Positions 22,373 to 31,406 of a DNA stretch of 64,000 nt are shown one piece after another (the stretch's first letter is position 1; each line of letters begins with the position of its first letter). The DNA is from an uncultured Devosia sp. (GTDB lineage: Bacteria; Pseudomonadota; Alphaproteobacteria; Rhizobiales; Devosiaceae). The notes below the pieces were generated by a model. It saw only the letters and a list, made by a program, of their open reading frames with translations, searched no databases and was not told the origin of the DNA. The position numbers and the translations under genes are program-made. Location: positions 750,001 through 814,000 of the forward strand of contig NZ_CAUQDV010000001.1 of assembly GCF_963517015.1 (NCBI RefSeq), in the 5' to 3' direction.

Positions 22373-24281
22373 GGAGACCTCCTCTGCGTCTCTCGCCAGC
22401 AGCGATGCGCTTGAGATCGGCGCCGCCCAAGACGCGATGCGTTCTCAGTGCTTCGGCGACGCGCTGCACGGCTTCGCGGTTATCCTCTACCAACGTCTTG
22501 GCTTGGGCGTACAGCGCGCGCATTTCAGTTTCGATGAGATTCATGACCTCCGGCGATCTTCGCGCGACGACAAGCGACTCTTCCGGATCCGAAACGTATG
22601 TGAGAAAGCCGCCGAGACCAAAGCTGAGATGCCCTGCGGCGACCAAGTGGCTGGCCAGCCCCAGGTCGCTGTCGGGCGCACCTCCGGCGCCTCCCGCGAC
22701 ACTTCCTAACAATACCTCTTCGGCAGCGCGACCGCTGAGCAAGTGAACCACAAGACGCTTGGTCCTTTCGGCCGTGGTCATCGCTTGCGACCGCCTGAGG
22801 ACGGTCTGACCGCCCTGACCGGCGTAGGCTCCTGTAACGGAAGCACTGAGCAGCTCGCCGACGTCGAGAAGAGTTGCGGCGACGACGTGTCCGGACTCGT
22901 GCACGCATGTGCGCCAGATATCGGCTTCGGAGAATTTCGACGGCGGGCACAGTTGTTCGACGAGGTCTCCCACTTCGACGGGGCGACCGTTCCGACGGGC
23001 CCGAGCGCGTGCGCCCTTCACGCAGTCGGCCACTTCCGCGCCTGTACGACCGGCGGCAATCGACGCGATGCCCGCAAGGTCCTCTCCGATCAGGTCGGCC
23101 CCAAGATGCTGCCGGAAAATACCGGCCAGGTCGTCGAGGTCCGGCAACTCGATGTTCAGGATTCGGTCGAAACGGCCGGGGCGCACGAGCGCGGCGTCAA
23201 GATTATGTGGGTGGTTAGTCGCGCCGACGACGATCAACTTACCGGCCGAACCGCCGAGGGCTGAATCCAAGCATGTCAAAAGATGATTCACGACCGGCGT
23301 CCACCAGCTCGCCGATCGCTGATCGAGCGTCGCCCGATCAGGAAAACCATCCAACTCGTCGAGGAAGAGGATGGCCGTTTGGCCTGCTGCGTTCGCTGTC
23401 GCGAACACCGCGTCGATGGCCTTCACGACGCTGTCCAGATAACCCGGACTCGTCGCGAACATCGTGCCGACCGAACTGACGACAAGCGGCAAGCTCGTCG
23501 ACTTCGCGAGAGAACGCATGAATGTGGATTTCCCGACGCCCGGGGGGCCTGCGAGAACGGCGTTTTTTTGGATCGCCGAAAATTCGAGCTTGCCGTCGCG
23601 CCACAACGCCAGATCGTCGATGAGCCGCTGGGCCCAAACCGCGGCTTCGCCATACCCATGCAGTTGGGAAAGCTCGGGTGCATCGGCGACCAACGCGTCC
23701 ACCGGCACTACGGTTTTGGCGTTGCGCAGGCGGCGGATGCAAGAAGCCGCCGAGGTTTTGGCGCGGATAGCGGAAACCGCTGCTGGCAGCTCGAGGCCAT
23801 CAATGTCTTCGTCCGAAAGCCCCCGCGGCCAACGTTCCGTGGTCTGCTTGATCGCCCTCGCGACATCGTCGCGGGTGATGGTGTCGACATCGAGCTCGAT
23901 GTCGACCGCGGCCTTGAGCGCGGCGGGAACTGCCGTGTTCTTCGAGACGACGACGAGCACCCGGCCGCCGCGGGCGAGGTAGTCGAGAGCATCCGCGATG
24001 AGGGTGTCCCTGTTTCGGCCGGTAAAGTCGTCCAGAACAGAAGACCATTCACACATGAGCCTGGCTCCGGCACGGCAGGGCGCGATCCAGCTTTCCGACT
24101 TCACGCGGATCAAGACACAAAGGCCCTGCTCTTCCGTGAATCGCTTCAGCTGGCTCCCGAGCACACGGTGAAGCATGAAGATCGGCAGCGAGCGGAAGGT
24201 AGCTCTCGCGCGGGCCGAAGACACGAATGGTCTCGACTGCTGATCGTCATCGGCCTCTTGTTCCATGAGCCTATCGGACAT
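22365..24281 (-). CDS. soluble AAA+/M41 metalloprotease B (FtsH-like)
   Basis: 638-aa second FtsH-like protease. The ATG at 24281 has a perfect AGGAGG seven bases upstream, so the 28-residue upstream extension is rejected. The N-terminal region is about 1-240, with no membrane helix. Walker A GPPGVGKS (about 245-252), pore-loop region MFATSPGYLD, Walker B AILFLDELD (about 303-311), SRH LVRPGRFDR, zinc motif HESGH (about 461-465) and the third ligand Asp in APDSDLGLAS are all present. Just before the AAA module, YGEAAVWAQRLIDD matches YGDAQRWGLDVIED of protease A, showing that the two are paralogues beyond the ATPase core. A divergent XRE gene lies upstream. Confidence 0.9.
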   Translation of the reverse strand: MSDRLMEQEADDDQQSRPFVSSARARATFRSLPIFMLHRVLGSQLKRFTEEQGLCVLIRVKSESWIAPCRAGARLMCEWSSVLDDFTGRNRDTLIADALDYLARGGRVLVVVSKNTAVPAALKAAVDIELDVDTITRDDVARAIKQTTERWPRGLSDEDIDGLELPAAVSAIRAKTSAASCIRRLRNAKTVVPVDALVADAPELSQLHGYGEAAVWAQRLIDDLALWRDGKLEFSAIQKNAVLAGPPGVGKSTFMRSLAKSTSLPLVVSSVGTMFATSPGYLDSVVKAIDAVFATANAAGQTAILFLDELDGFPDRATLDQRSASWWTPVVNHLLTCLDSALGGSAGKLIVVGATNHPHNLDAALVRPGRFDRILNIELPDLDDLAGIFRQHLGADLIGEDLAGIASIAAGRTGAEVADCVKGARARARRNGRPVEVGDLVEQLCPPSKFSEADIWRTCVHESGHVVAATLLDVGELLSASVTGAYAGQGGQTVLRRSQAMTTAERTKRLVVHLLSGRAAEEVLLGSVAGGAGGAPDSDLGLASHLVAAGHLSFGLGGFLTYVSDPEESLVVARRSPEVMNLIETEMRALYAQAKTLVEDNREAVQRVAEALRTHRVLGGADLKRIAAGERRRGGLRV

Positions 24282-24604
24282 CCGTGCCTCCTGAATCAAG
24301 AGATACGAATTCTGCCGGGCGCGCAGTCGGAATGCTTGGCCGACACGAACCACACAGAGCGGCATTGATGATTGAGAATGACAACTGAAGTCTCGCTTGA
24401 CGCTGCGCCGGATCCGACGCGCTTTTCAGGTACGTCATGCGGCTCGATGCGGCATGCGAGACAGAGGCGGACAATGCCGCCACATTTAGTTGGGCGCCGG
24501 TCGGGGATCCTGCAAGGACCCCAGAGGAACTTTTTTCGGGCCCCTAACGTCATTATCGACAACGCCGTTTGAAGAACGGCGCCGAATAGGCGAAACTGGC
24601 CGTC

Positions 24605-24859
24605 ATGAACACCACGACTTATACCGTCGCTAAAGTGAGCCCGCGCCAGTTCCGAGCGGCCAGAGAGTTGTTGGGCTGGACCCGCGACGAAGCCGCCAGT
24701 CTATGTGGCGTAGGCAGAGCGACTCTCACACGCATCGAGAGCGGCGGCACTGTACAAGACCGCACGTTCGCCGATGTCGTCCGGGGTTTCACCGCCCATG
24801 GCATCGTGTTCTACAACGACGATCGCGGGCTTGGCGTCGCTATCGCGGCGCCACGGTAG
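24605..24859 (+). CDS. XRE-family helix-turn-helix regulator
   Basis: 84-aa small repressor-like protein. The HTH spans about residues 11-50: FRAARELLGWTRDEAASL, CGVGRATLTRIESG, then the dimer helix TFADVVRGFTAHGI. It is divergent from protease B across 323 bases, so it is a candidate regulator of that operon. It ends one base before the convergent 24860-25195 gene. Confidence 0.85.
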   Translation: MNTTTYTVAKVSPRQFRAARELLGWTRDEAASLCGVGRATLTRIESGGTVQDRTFADVVRGFTAHGIVFYNDDRGLGVAIAAPR

Positions 24860-25195
24860 TCACCGAGGATTTGGCACGCTTTCTAGGCTGGCCGCATTTT
24901 CTTCTGCAGCGAGCAATGCCGGCTCGGAGAGATCCGCGAACAGGAGTTCTCCGACAGCGGTCCGGATGCGCGTCGCTGGCGTGCCGGTTCCGACCATGTC
25001 CATGATCTGCGGTTTGTCCGACAGCATAGCGAGCGACCACTCGAGACCGGGATCCACCGGCAGCGCCGCCTCGCACTCGTTTCGAACCAGGGCGCACAGA
25101 GCCCGGACGGACAGGCTGTCTTCCCCGCATATTTTGCGCCGTACACCGGTCAGTACGGTTTCGCGAATTTCGTCATAGCTAGACACATATGTCAT
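24860..25195 (-). CDS. unknown 111-aa protein
   Basis: Small acidic, mostly helical protein starting MTYVSSYDEIRETVLTGVRR. It has two cysteines (KICGED, RALCALV) and LALLAAEENAASLE-type helices at the end. No membrane segment and no recognisable domain. It lies on the same strand as the genes upstream (25278-28360), with 82 bases between. Assigned as a gene because of operon context and coherent coding pattern. Confidence 0.55.
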   Translation of the reverse strand: MTYVSSYDEIRETVLTGVRRKICGEDSLSVRALCALVRNECEAALPVDPGLEWSLAMLSDKPQIMDMVGTGTPATRIRTAVGELLFADLSEPALLAAEENAASLESVPNPR

Positions 25196-25277
25196 TGGGA
25201 CACCTCATTTGATGATGAGCCGAGCGTGGGGCGCATCTATGAAAGTCACCAGCGATTTGTCCGGGTCCGAGCCAACG

Positions 25278-25757
25278 TTAACGGTCATGATGTTGATGTA
25301 TCGCGGTTCCGTTTGGTAATACCTCGGCCAACGCTGCGCCTAATTCGTTTGCAATGTGCCGAGCTGCCGCATCCAGGCGATCGCCTCCGAGGTCGAACTC
25401 GTGGTCGGCGCCGCCGTTTGCGGCTCTGAAGAACCAAAGTTGCTTTGCGGCTTCGCCCAAGTCCATCTCGTCGAAGCATTCTCCGCCCTCGGCACGGAGA
25501 TAAGCGATGAACCGCGAACAGTCGCTCTGGATCTCTTCCAGAGAAAGGGGATGAAACGAGTCCGGACTTGAATTTTCCCAAAGAGTGTACTGGCTTTTGT
25601 ATTCTTCATCGCCGAGGCCAGTGTCGTCCGCATCGCCCGCGGGATCGTCCTCGTGTTCCCAGTAGTCGTCTCTTGTCTCGGGCTGATTATATGCCTTTGT
25701 GTCGATGATCCGATCGATATAGAGGATCGCCATCGGGGACAAATCGTTGAGTTTCAT
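25278..25757 (-). CDS. unknown acidic 159-aa protein
   Basis: Start at ATG 25757 (MKLNDLSPMAILYIDRI) with GAGG about ten bases upstream. It is very acidic in the middle (EHEDDPAGDADDTGLGDEE) and has aromatic patches (YTLWENSSPDSFHPLS). The C-terminal half resembles a helical binding domain (CFDEMDLGEAAKQLWFFRA). It follows the two tandem paralogues by 31 bases on the same strand. DNA-mimic or antirestriction roles are conceivable for such acidity but nothing proves it. Confidence 0.6.
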   Translation of the reverse strand: MKLNDLSPMAILYIDRIIDTKAYNQPETRDDYWEHEDDPAGDADDTGLGDEEYKSQYTLWENSSPDSFHPLSLEEIQSDCSRFIAYLRAEGGECFDEMDLGEAAKQLWFFRAANGGADHEFDLGGDRLDAAARHIANELGAALAEVLPNGTAIHQHHDR

Positions 25758-25788
25758 CTCGGCCTCGGAATGTTTTTGGCTTGAACGG

Positions 25789-26526
25789 TTATGACCGAAC
25801 GTAATCGATCGCCTGTGTTGCCCAATTGCTTTTCCAGTCGATCGCCCCTGCAACGATCATATGCACGAGGCCGGTGGACATCATCGCCGCTGCAACCTCC
25901 GCTTCGATCTCGTCTGCGGATGTTCCGCACTCTTCGGCGGCGGCCTGGAGTAGCCAATTTAGTTGATTATGGTCCCAGTCGCCCAACGGGTCTGCCAAGT
26001 GCAACTGCACGTCGGAAGGGTAGAAACTGGCGAAACCCGGTCGACTGGTGCAACGTTTCCTGATGATGTCGGCCAACGCCCTGTGCCCGCCCCTCTCGGA
26101 GATGACGAACAGTCGAACCGCTGCCTCGACGCCGATGTGCGCCGAAATACGATCTCGACTGAAGTTGTGTTCGGGCCGCGGGTCGAAGGAATTGAACACA
26201 AGACTAAGCCTCCCGAGACCGGTTTTCTCGCACACCGCGTTGAAGACCGTTACGTATGCGGTTGCGAACCGTTCGTGCAGCGAAGGATAATCGCAATGGT
26301 CCCGGATCCCTTGGTCATTTCCGGCCCGCACCCGAAAGTCCCTTTCTTGGAACTCATCGAGCACCTCCTCGACCAGGTCGGCGGGCCAAGCGTACGCAAT
26401 GCCTCCAAACGGAACCACGATGAGTTGCGTCGAGGTGAACCGCAAGACGTCGTCGCTGGCCGTCTCTTCCGTGGTGTTAGCGGTCTGAGCCAAGGCGCCT
26501 CGAAGGTCGCGAAGTCCCGGGGTCAT
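25789..26526 (-). CDS. unknown protein, paralogue 2 of a tandem pair
   Basis: 245 aa, starting in an ATGA overlap with the upstream gene, so translation is coupled. Its last 75 residues align with those of the 26523-27155 product: DWDHNQLNWLLQAAAEE here against QWDHNQLTWLLRAALEA there, each followed by an acidic helix and an A-x-x-IDW motif. The middle also matches in places (GLGRLSLVFNSFD against GVGSLSMSLAFVD). No known domain recognised; no signal peptide or membrane helix. Confidence 0.65.
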   Translation of the reverse strand: MTPGLRDLRGALAQTANTTEETASDDVLRFTSTQLIVVPFGGIAYAWPADLVEEVLDEFQERDFRVRAGNDQGIRDHCDYPSLHERFATAYVTVFNAVCEKTGLGRLSLVFNSFDPRPEHNFSRDRISAHIGVEAAVRLFVISERGGHRALADIIRKRCTSRPGFASFYPSDVQLHLADPLGDWDHNQLNWLLQAAAEECGTSADEIEAEVAAAMMSTGLVHMIVAGAIDWKSNWATQAIDYVRS

Positions 26527-27155
26527 GCCGCCGCTCCCGTCCAGACCTTGCCCCAGTCAATCGACTTGGCGACGGCTGTGGGAACGGCGCCGGTCTTTTT
26601 GAATTCGCTTTCGACCTCGTTTTCGACATCGCCGATCGACAGGCCCTTGGCCTCGAGGGCTGCACGCAGGAGCCAGGTGAGTTGGTTGTGGTCCCACTGA
26701 TCGACGGGCGCTTTCAGGTGATCGGCCAATTCGGGACTGTAAGGGCTATAGAACGGGCCCGACGAGGTGTTTTCGTCGACGAGCATCGCCGACAGGGACC
26801 GATGGGCCTCGGCCGCGGATACGGCGAAAAGACTCTCGATCGAGCCGGGAGCGATGGTCGCGAAAATCCGGACGATCGAGCCCGGCTCCCTGGGGGCGTC
26901 TACGAACGCCAGCGACATCGAGAGCGAGCCAACCCCGCAGCGCTCGCAAAGCCCGACGAGTGAACGGGCATAGTCTCCGGCCAACTCGTACATCATGCCT
27001 TCGAAATCGCAGTGATCGATCAGATCGCCGAGATGGTGTTCCCGTTCCTCCTCGGAGCTACCGCTCGGCAGGAAGCTCGAGAATGCTTCGTCGATAAGGT
27101 CTTCGAGCCAGCTGTGGTAGAAGCCGGGGAACGGCAGTACGAATTCTTTGTTCAT
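26523..27155 (-). CDS. unknown protein, paralogue 1 of a tandem pair
   Basis: 210 aa from ATG 27155 with GAGGAG seven bases upstream; longer upstream readings are rejected. N-terminal FVLPFPGFYHSWLEDLIDEA, acidic linker, central YARSLVGLCERCGVGSLSM and the C-terminal signature QWDHNQLTWLLRAALEA shared with the following gene. Soluble and acidic. It lies 20 bases behind the tyrosine recombinase gene, so recombinase-paralogue 1-paralogue 2 form an operon. Confidence 0.68.
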   Translation of the reverse strand: MNKEFVLPFPGFYHSWLEDLIDEAFSSFLPSGSSEEEREHHLGDLIDHCDFEGMMYELAGDYARSLVGLCERCGVGSLSMSLAFVDAPREPGSIVRIFATIAPGSIESLFAVSAAEAHRSLSAMLVDENTSSGPFYSPYSPELADHLKAPVDQWDHNQLTWLLRAALEAKGLSIGDVENEVESEFKKTGAVPTAVAKSIDWGKVWTGAAA

Positions 27156-27175
27156 AACGATCTCCTCTTTTCCGC

Positions 27176-28360
27176 TCATGCCACCGCTCGCAATTCGTCG
27201 GTCCCCTGGGGTGACGAAAGATCGAGCAGTGTCTCCACGCCGACAAGGAAATGCCCGTATTTCACCATGGTGATGCCGATATTCTTGTGCCCGAGCCATC
27301 GAGAGATGTCCGCGATCTCGAAACTTGCCGCGAGCATCAGAGCGCAGTAGGTGTGTCGGAGTTCGTGAGGGGTGAAAATCTCGTCGTCGAAATCGGGACA
27401 CGCCGGCGGATGGCCGTTCAGCTTCCGTTGCGTCGATCTGATCCGGTACTCGAGCTGCAAAATCCTGAGGGGAGTGCCGTCCGGGTTGGCAAACAGCGGG
27501 CTGTCGGGACCGCGAAATCGTTCGTCGAGACTATCGCGGTAGGCAGTCAGCTCGCCCTGAAGCTCGGCCGACATCGGCACGCGCCTGACGGAAGCGCTCG
27601 TCTTCGTGACGCCTTTGTTCTTCCAGTCCCGCCGGTCCGGCATCTGGTCGACTGTCTTCGGCTCGGCGGTCGTAAACACCTCGAGCTTTCCGGTTACGAA
27701 GTCGACGTGTCCCCACGTCAGCTCGGCGGCTTCGCCGATGCGGACACCGCCTTTGAGGAACAGGTGGAAGATCGCGCGGGCCATGCCGCTCGTGTGGCAA
27801 AGCACCTCCATGATCTTGGGCATGGGCATAGGGCCAGGGGCGCCGGTCCGGTGTGCGTCGAGCAGGGCCTTGGTTTCGAACCTGCGATACTCGTCCATCG
27901 GATTGACGGCGATGACGTCCCGGGACTTCGCCCATTCGAGCACCATCGAAAAGACCGAGAACATGTTGTCCACCGTCTCGAGGTTGAGCCCCTTGTCGAG
28001 CATCCAGGCGAAGAAGCGGTGGAGGTCCCGTACGGACACGTCGCGGGTGCGTTTGCCGTCGAAAAACGGCTCGATGTGGTTCCGACGCGCGTTTTTCGCG
28101 GCATTGGAAAGGTGCGGGCGGCTCGCGTTCTTTTTCTCGAGATAGTCGAGATAGGCGGCGCAGGACGCCTCAACCGTCTCCGGCTTGCCCTTGCGCTTGT
28201 TCTCGCGCCACTCCGAGTCGGACTTCGCGCAGACTCTTTTTGCCTCTTCGTGCGCCTCCTCGCCGGCGCCTACGGTGACCGTCGTGCGGCGGCCTGTGAC
28301 GGCGTCTCGCAGCGGTGCGACGTACTTTCCGGAAATCTTAGACTTATAAACCTTGGCCAT
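27176..28360 (-). CDS. tyrosine recombinase / integrase
   Basis: 394-aa site-specific recombinase. An N-terminal arm-type domain (KVYKSKISGKYVAPLRD) and a core-binding SAM-like domain (about 60-170) precede the catalytic domain. There Arg is in GGVRIGEAAELTW, HELRH gives His-x-x-Arg, LGHKN gives the second His, and the nucleophile is the Tyr of VKYGHF. All catalytic residues are present, so it is probably active. It heads an operon with the tandem paralogues and is divergent from the HTH gene at 28438. Confidence 0.92.
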   Translation of the reverse strand: MAKVYKSKISGKYVAPLRDAVTGRRTTVTVGAGEEAHEEAKRVCAKSDSEWRENKRKGKPETVEASCAAYLDYLEKKNASRPHLSNAAKNARRNHIEPFFDGKRTRDVSVRDLHRFFAWMLDKGLNLETVDNMFSVFSMVLEWAKSRDVIAVNPMDEYRRFETKALLDAHRTGAPGPMPMPKIMEVLCHTSGMARAIFHLFLKGGVRIGEAAELTWGHVDFVTGKLEVFTTAEPKTVDQMPDRRDWKNKGVTKTSASVRRVPMSAELQGELTAYRDSLDERFRGPDSPLFANPDGTPLRILQLEYRIRSTQRKLNGHPPACPDFDDEIFTPHELRHTYCALMLAASFEIADISRWLGHKNIGITMVKYGHFLVGVETLLDLSSPQGTDELRAVA

Positions 28361-28437
28361 TGTAACTGGAATCCTCTATTGAGACTTGCATGAGATTTGG
28401 TGATAAGTTCATCATTATGTCATATGGAGTTTTGGTG

Positions 28438-29292
28438 ATGACAGGATCGAAACCGCTCTTCGTCGAAGAGGTGAAAGAGCGCCTGAAGCAATTGGAGTTG
28501 AGCCAGACCCAGTTCGCGAAGTTGCTCGGAATGGACCAGTCGACGATGAGCAGGGCGTTGTCGGGCAAGCGCAGGTTTCAACTGAGCGAGAAAGTTGCTG
28601 TCCTTGATCTTCTGAGTAAGCTCGAAGCGAGGTTGCGTCCGCTCGGCACCATAGGAGTGCTCCGAGCGCGAACGTTGCGCGGAAAGATGCTCGACTCCGG
28701 CTACTCCGCGGCAGAAGTGGCGAGCCGGTCTGGTATCGACGAAAGCCTGATCGAGGCTTACATTGGCGATAATGCTGAAGTAACTGACGAACACGCCGAG
28801 GTTTTGCGCACGACCTTGGGTTGGGTGTTGGATAGCATGCACCGATCGCCCACGAGTCCGACCTCCATTGATATCTCCAACGCAATCCGGCCACGGATGC
28901 TCGCACGGAAAGTCGACGATGAGATCACGCTCTACGTTGCCCCGGACGTCATTGGCGCGGGCTACTTCCGCTTCGTCGAGGAACGGCTGGGCGTGGTGGC
29001 CGATCTGAGTGTCGAGCGCCTGGGGCAGGGGGCATACGGTCTCTACGTACCGGAATACGGGCTGGAGCCGGTGTTCGAGGCTGGTCATGTCTTGCTTCTC
29101 CTTCCGGCGAAACCGGTTTCGATCGGTGGGTGGGCCGCCGTGTTCCTGCGTGACTTCCGGGTGGTTTTCGGAAGGATCCGCAAGACGGACGGCGAAGGGG
29201 TGGTCGTCATGCTTCCTGCGGGCGACGAGGTGACCGTCGCCCGCTCGGAGGTGTCGCGCGTTCACATGTTCGGCGGGGTCTGGTTCGGCTGA
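28438..29292 (+). CDS. helix-turn-helix regulator with S24-like C-terminus
   Basis: 284 aa. An XRE-type HTH at about residues 8-50 (LELSQTQFAKLLGMDQ, STMSRALSGKR) and a second HTH-like repeat near 85-125 (LDSGYSAAEVASRSGIDESL). The end (VVFGRIRKTDGEGVVVML, then RSEVSRVHMFGG) looks like the beta-rich fold of LexA/CI S24 domains. No Ser-Lys dyad is convincing, so self-cleavage is doubtful. ATG 28438 is preferred. It is divergent from the integrase operon (77-base gap) and probably controls it. Confidence 0.78.
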   Translation: MTGSKPLFVEEVKERLKQLELSQTQFAKLLGMDQSTMSRALSGKRRFQLSEKVAVLDLLSKLEARLRPLGTIGVLRARTLRGKMLDSGYSAAEVASRSGIDESLIEAYIGDNAEVTDEHAEVLRTTLGWVLDSMHRSPTSPTSIDISNAIRPRMLARKVDDEITLYVAPDVIGAGYFRFVEERLGVVADLSVERLGQGAYGLYVPEYGLEPVFEAGHVLLLLPAKPVSIGGWAAVFLRDFRVVFGRIRKTDGEGVVVMLPAGDEVTVARSEVSRVHMFGGVWFG

Positions 29293-30374
29293 TGCCGGCG
29301 CATGAACGTGTCCAAGGCGTCGATCCGGACCAGCCGGGCTTCCGGCCGGTAGGCCTGGAACTTCCTGGCGAAGTTCGAGAATTTCTTGATGCCGAACCAT
29401 CTTGCGACCAGCATCGGTGAGTGGCTGGCCTCCAGCCACGCCGCCGCCGCCCGGTTACGAAGCTCGGAAGGCAGATATCGCGCCTCCATGTGGCCGTCGG
29501 CATATGCCGCCGGCGAAAGGACGCTGGCCCGCAACTGCACCTGGACGATGATTTCGCGGATCGCGTGGTCCGAGAGATGCGGGCGTCCGCGTCCGGGGAA
29601 GATCGCTTTGCGGGTCTGGTCGCCGAGCGCCGAGGCCATCCGCGCGAAGACCCCGAGCAATTGAGGGGTCATCGGCACCGGCCGGGTACGCTCGGGTGTC
29701 GTGGGCTTGACGGTGTTATCGTCGGTCAGGGTGTGCGTGATCGAGATCGTGCCGCCGTCGATGCGGTCCCAGCACAAGGCGGCGACCTCTCCGACCCTGA
29801 GGCCACATTCCAGCACGAGCCGCAACAGCGCTTCCTCCCGGTCGTCGCGGGTCGCCGCGATCAACTTCGCGGCGTCAGCCGCCTTGATGATGTGTGCGGC
29901 GGGCGGGGTGGGCGGCCGCGTGTAGTGTTTGCAGACCGGAATGGTCGGATCGGAGCTGAGAAGCTCGCTCTTGACCGCTTCCCGATAGATGCTGCCGAGC
30001 AGCTGGATAGTGCCGCACACGGATCCGTGGACGCGGGTCTCGCCCAGCTTGGTGGCGAAGGCGGCCACCTCCGAAGCGGTGATGCTCGCCGCGGGCCTGT
30101 CCGGGAAGTGGGCGAGGATGATGGCGAACCTCTTGCGCAGGCTGCGCAGGGAACGGAGGCCGTCCTTGACGCATCGGGCGTCGTACCGCTCGATCAGATG
30201 GTCGAGGGTGAAGGGCGGTTTGCGAAGTCCGTCATAGTCCGGGTCGGTCTTGAGCAAAGCCATTGCGGCCTCGATGGTCTTGCAGTTCGTGACCAGCCGG
30301 ACGCCGGCGGGCTTGAAATCGGCGTCGAAGGTGTCGATGCCGGTGGCGGATGTGACGATACGGATGGAAGGCAT
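29262..30374 (-). CDS. tyrosine-recombinase-like protein with degenerate active site
   Basis: 370 aa, intact frame. SAM-like N-domain (about 55-150) and a recombinase fold with the first Arg in LECGLRVGEVAALCW. In the second half the pattern P-H-x-L-R-H is replaced by PSELRN, LGH by FGI, and the nucleophile region reads KKFSNFARKFQAY, with Phe where Tyr is expected. Only the two arginines survive clearly. It may bind and pair DNA without cutting, or use the later Tyr. It is convergent with and overlaps the HTH gene by 31 bases. Confidence 0.8.
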   Translation of the reverse strand: MPSIRIVTSATGIDTFDADFKPAGVRLVTNCKTIEAAMALLKTDPDYDGLRKPPFTLDHLIERYDARCVKDGLRSLRSLRKRFAIILAHFPDRPAASITASEVAAFATKLGETRVHGSVCGTIQLLGSIYREAVKSELLSSDPTIPVCKHYTRPPTPPAAHIIKAADAAKLIAATRDDREEALLRLVLECGLRVGEVAALCWDRIDGGTISITHTLTDDNTVKPTTPERTRPVPMTPQLLGVFARMASALGDQTRKAIFPGRGRPHLSDHAIREIIVQVQLRASVLSPAAYADGHMEARYLPSELRNRAAAAWLEASHSPMLVARWFGIKKFSNFARKFQAYRPEARLVRIDALDTFMRRHQPNQTPPNM

Positions 30375-30417
30375 AGCTCAGTCCCTTTCGAGCGGTTAAT
30401 GCCCTCATAGTTTGTGC

Positions 30418-30446
30418 ATCGAAAGAGTAAGTCAAGCCATCGAAAG
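30418..30446. repeat. CATCGAAAG direct repeat pair
   Basis: CATCGAAAG at 30418 and again at 30438: exact copies 20 bases apart, two helical turns. A partial inverse (CTTTCGA) lies near 30386. They sit just upstream of the degenerate recombinase start at 30374 and look like a tandem operator. Confidence 0.4.
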
Positions 30447-31154
30447 CGCATTTCTAAATGCCGGGATTAACCGATCGTTACTGGATCGTTTGTGGCGGGA
30501 GGGCCGTCTTCGATGCCGCGCATCGACGGTTGTTCCAGACGGCGCCGAAATCTCGCGCCTCCCGATCGTCGTAACGGCGACGACGGTGGCGCGCCGTTAC
30601 GACGCTTTTTGAGTCCGACGGCAACGCCGAGTGCCGGCTGACTCCGGTGTGGGGTATCACCGGGTCTTCCGCCGGGTTGTGGGCATCGACGGATGGTCGA
30701 TAGACTTCGGACTCCGCGCCGCGGCAATCGCCGACAGCGTTCCGTTTCTTCGCGGTGACGGAAACATGCCGCGCAGCCGTCTTTGCACGATGTGTCCGCG
30801 CCGCGCGGGCGCCGGGTGTGCGCAGGTGACTGGGCGTCGTTGGTAACCGAGGTCGTGGGTGGCCGAGGTGCCGTTCCCTCGGCCGGGGGTGGTGCATCTC
30901 CGTGAGGCGGTGACCCGACGTCGGTGGAGACAGGGTGGCGCCGGGACAGCCCCGGCCGACATGGTGGATGCAGGGCCGGATCGGCGCGGCCGACGTGCCG
31001 ATGCGCGGTGCGATGCAGTACCGGGAAAGCGCGTCGACCCGGTGCGAAGTGGCGGTCGTTCGCCACGAGGGTCGGTCGGCGGGTGGACCTCTTGCAAAGA
31101 GCGGACGGCGATCCGGTGCGACCCTTCGCGGGCCGTTCCGGAAGTCTACCCGAC

Positions 31155-31406
31155 GGTCACAAAAAATACACCGGGGGTTCGGGAACGGCCGGGAATGCCG
31201 GAAACGCCGGGGTTTGGACGGTAACAGGAATACACATTGTCACGATCGTCCCGTTCTGGGCTCGTTTTGTTAAGGCGTTGATTTCAAAGGGAAAATCGAT
31301 TTGTTTTCTTCGGCCCGAGACTGAATCGATAATGGTACCCGTCCCCCCGGCATTGCGTCGCCCACGGGTAACGCTCGGCCTAAAAGGTCACGGGAATACA
31401 ATGTTC
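31155..31406. repeat. three related GGT[CA]AC..ATACA motifs
   Basis: Copies start at 31155, about 31220 and 31386. They share GGT(C/A)AC, four or five purines, then ATACA; the last two continue with related CATTGT/ATGTT. All have the same orientation. The last ends just before the stop of the winged-helix gene at 31419. Confidence 0.35.

Noticed and set aside
23283..24368. 361-codon open frame on the plus strand
   Set aside because: Shadow of protease B; composition is not protein-like.
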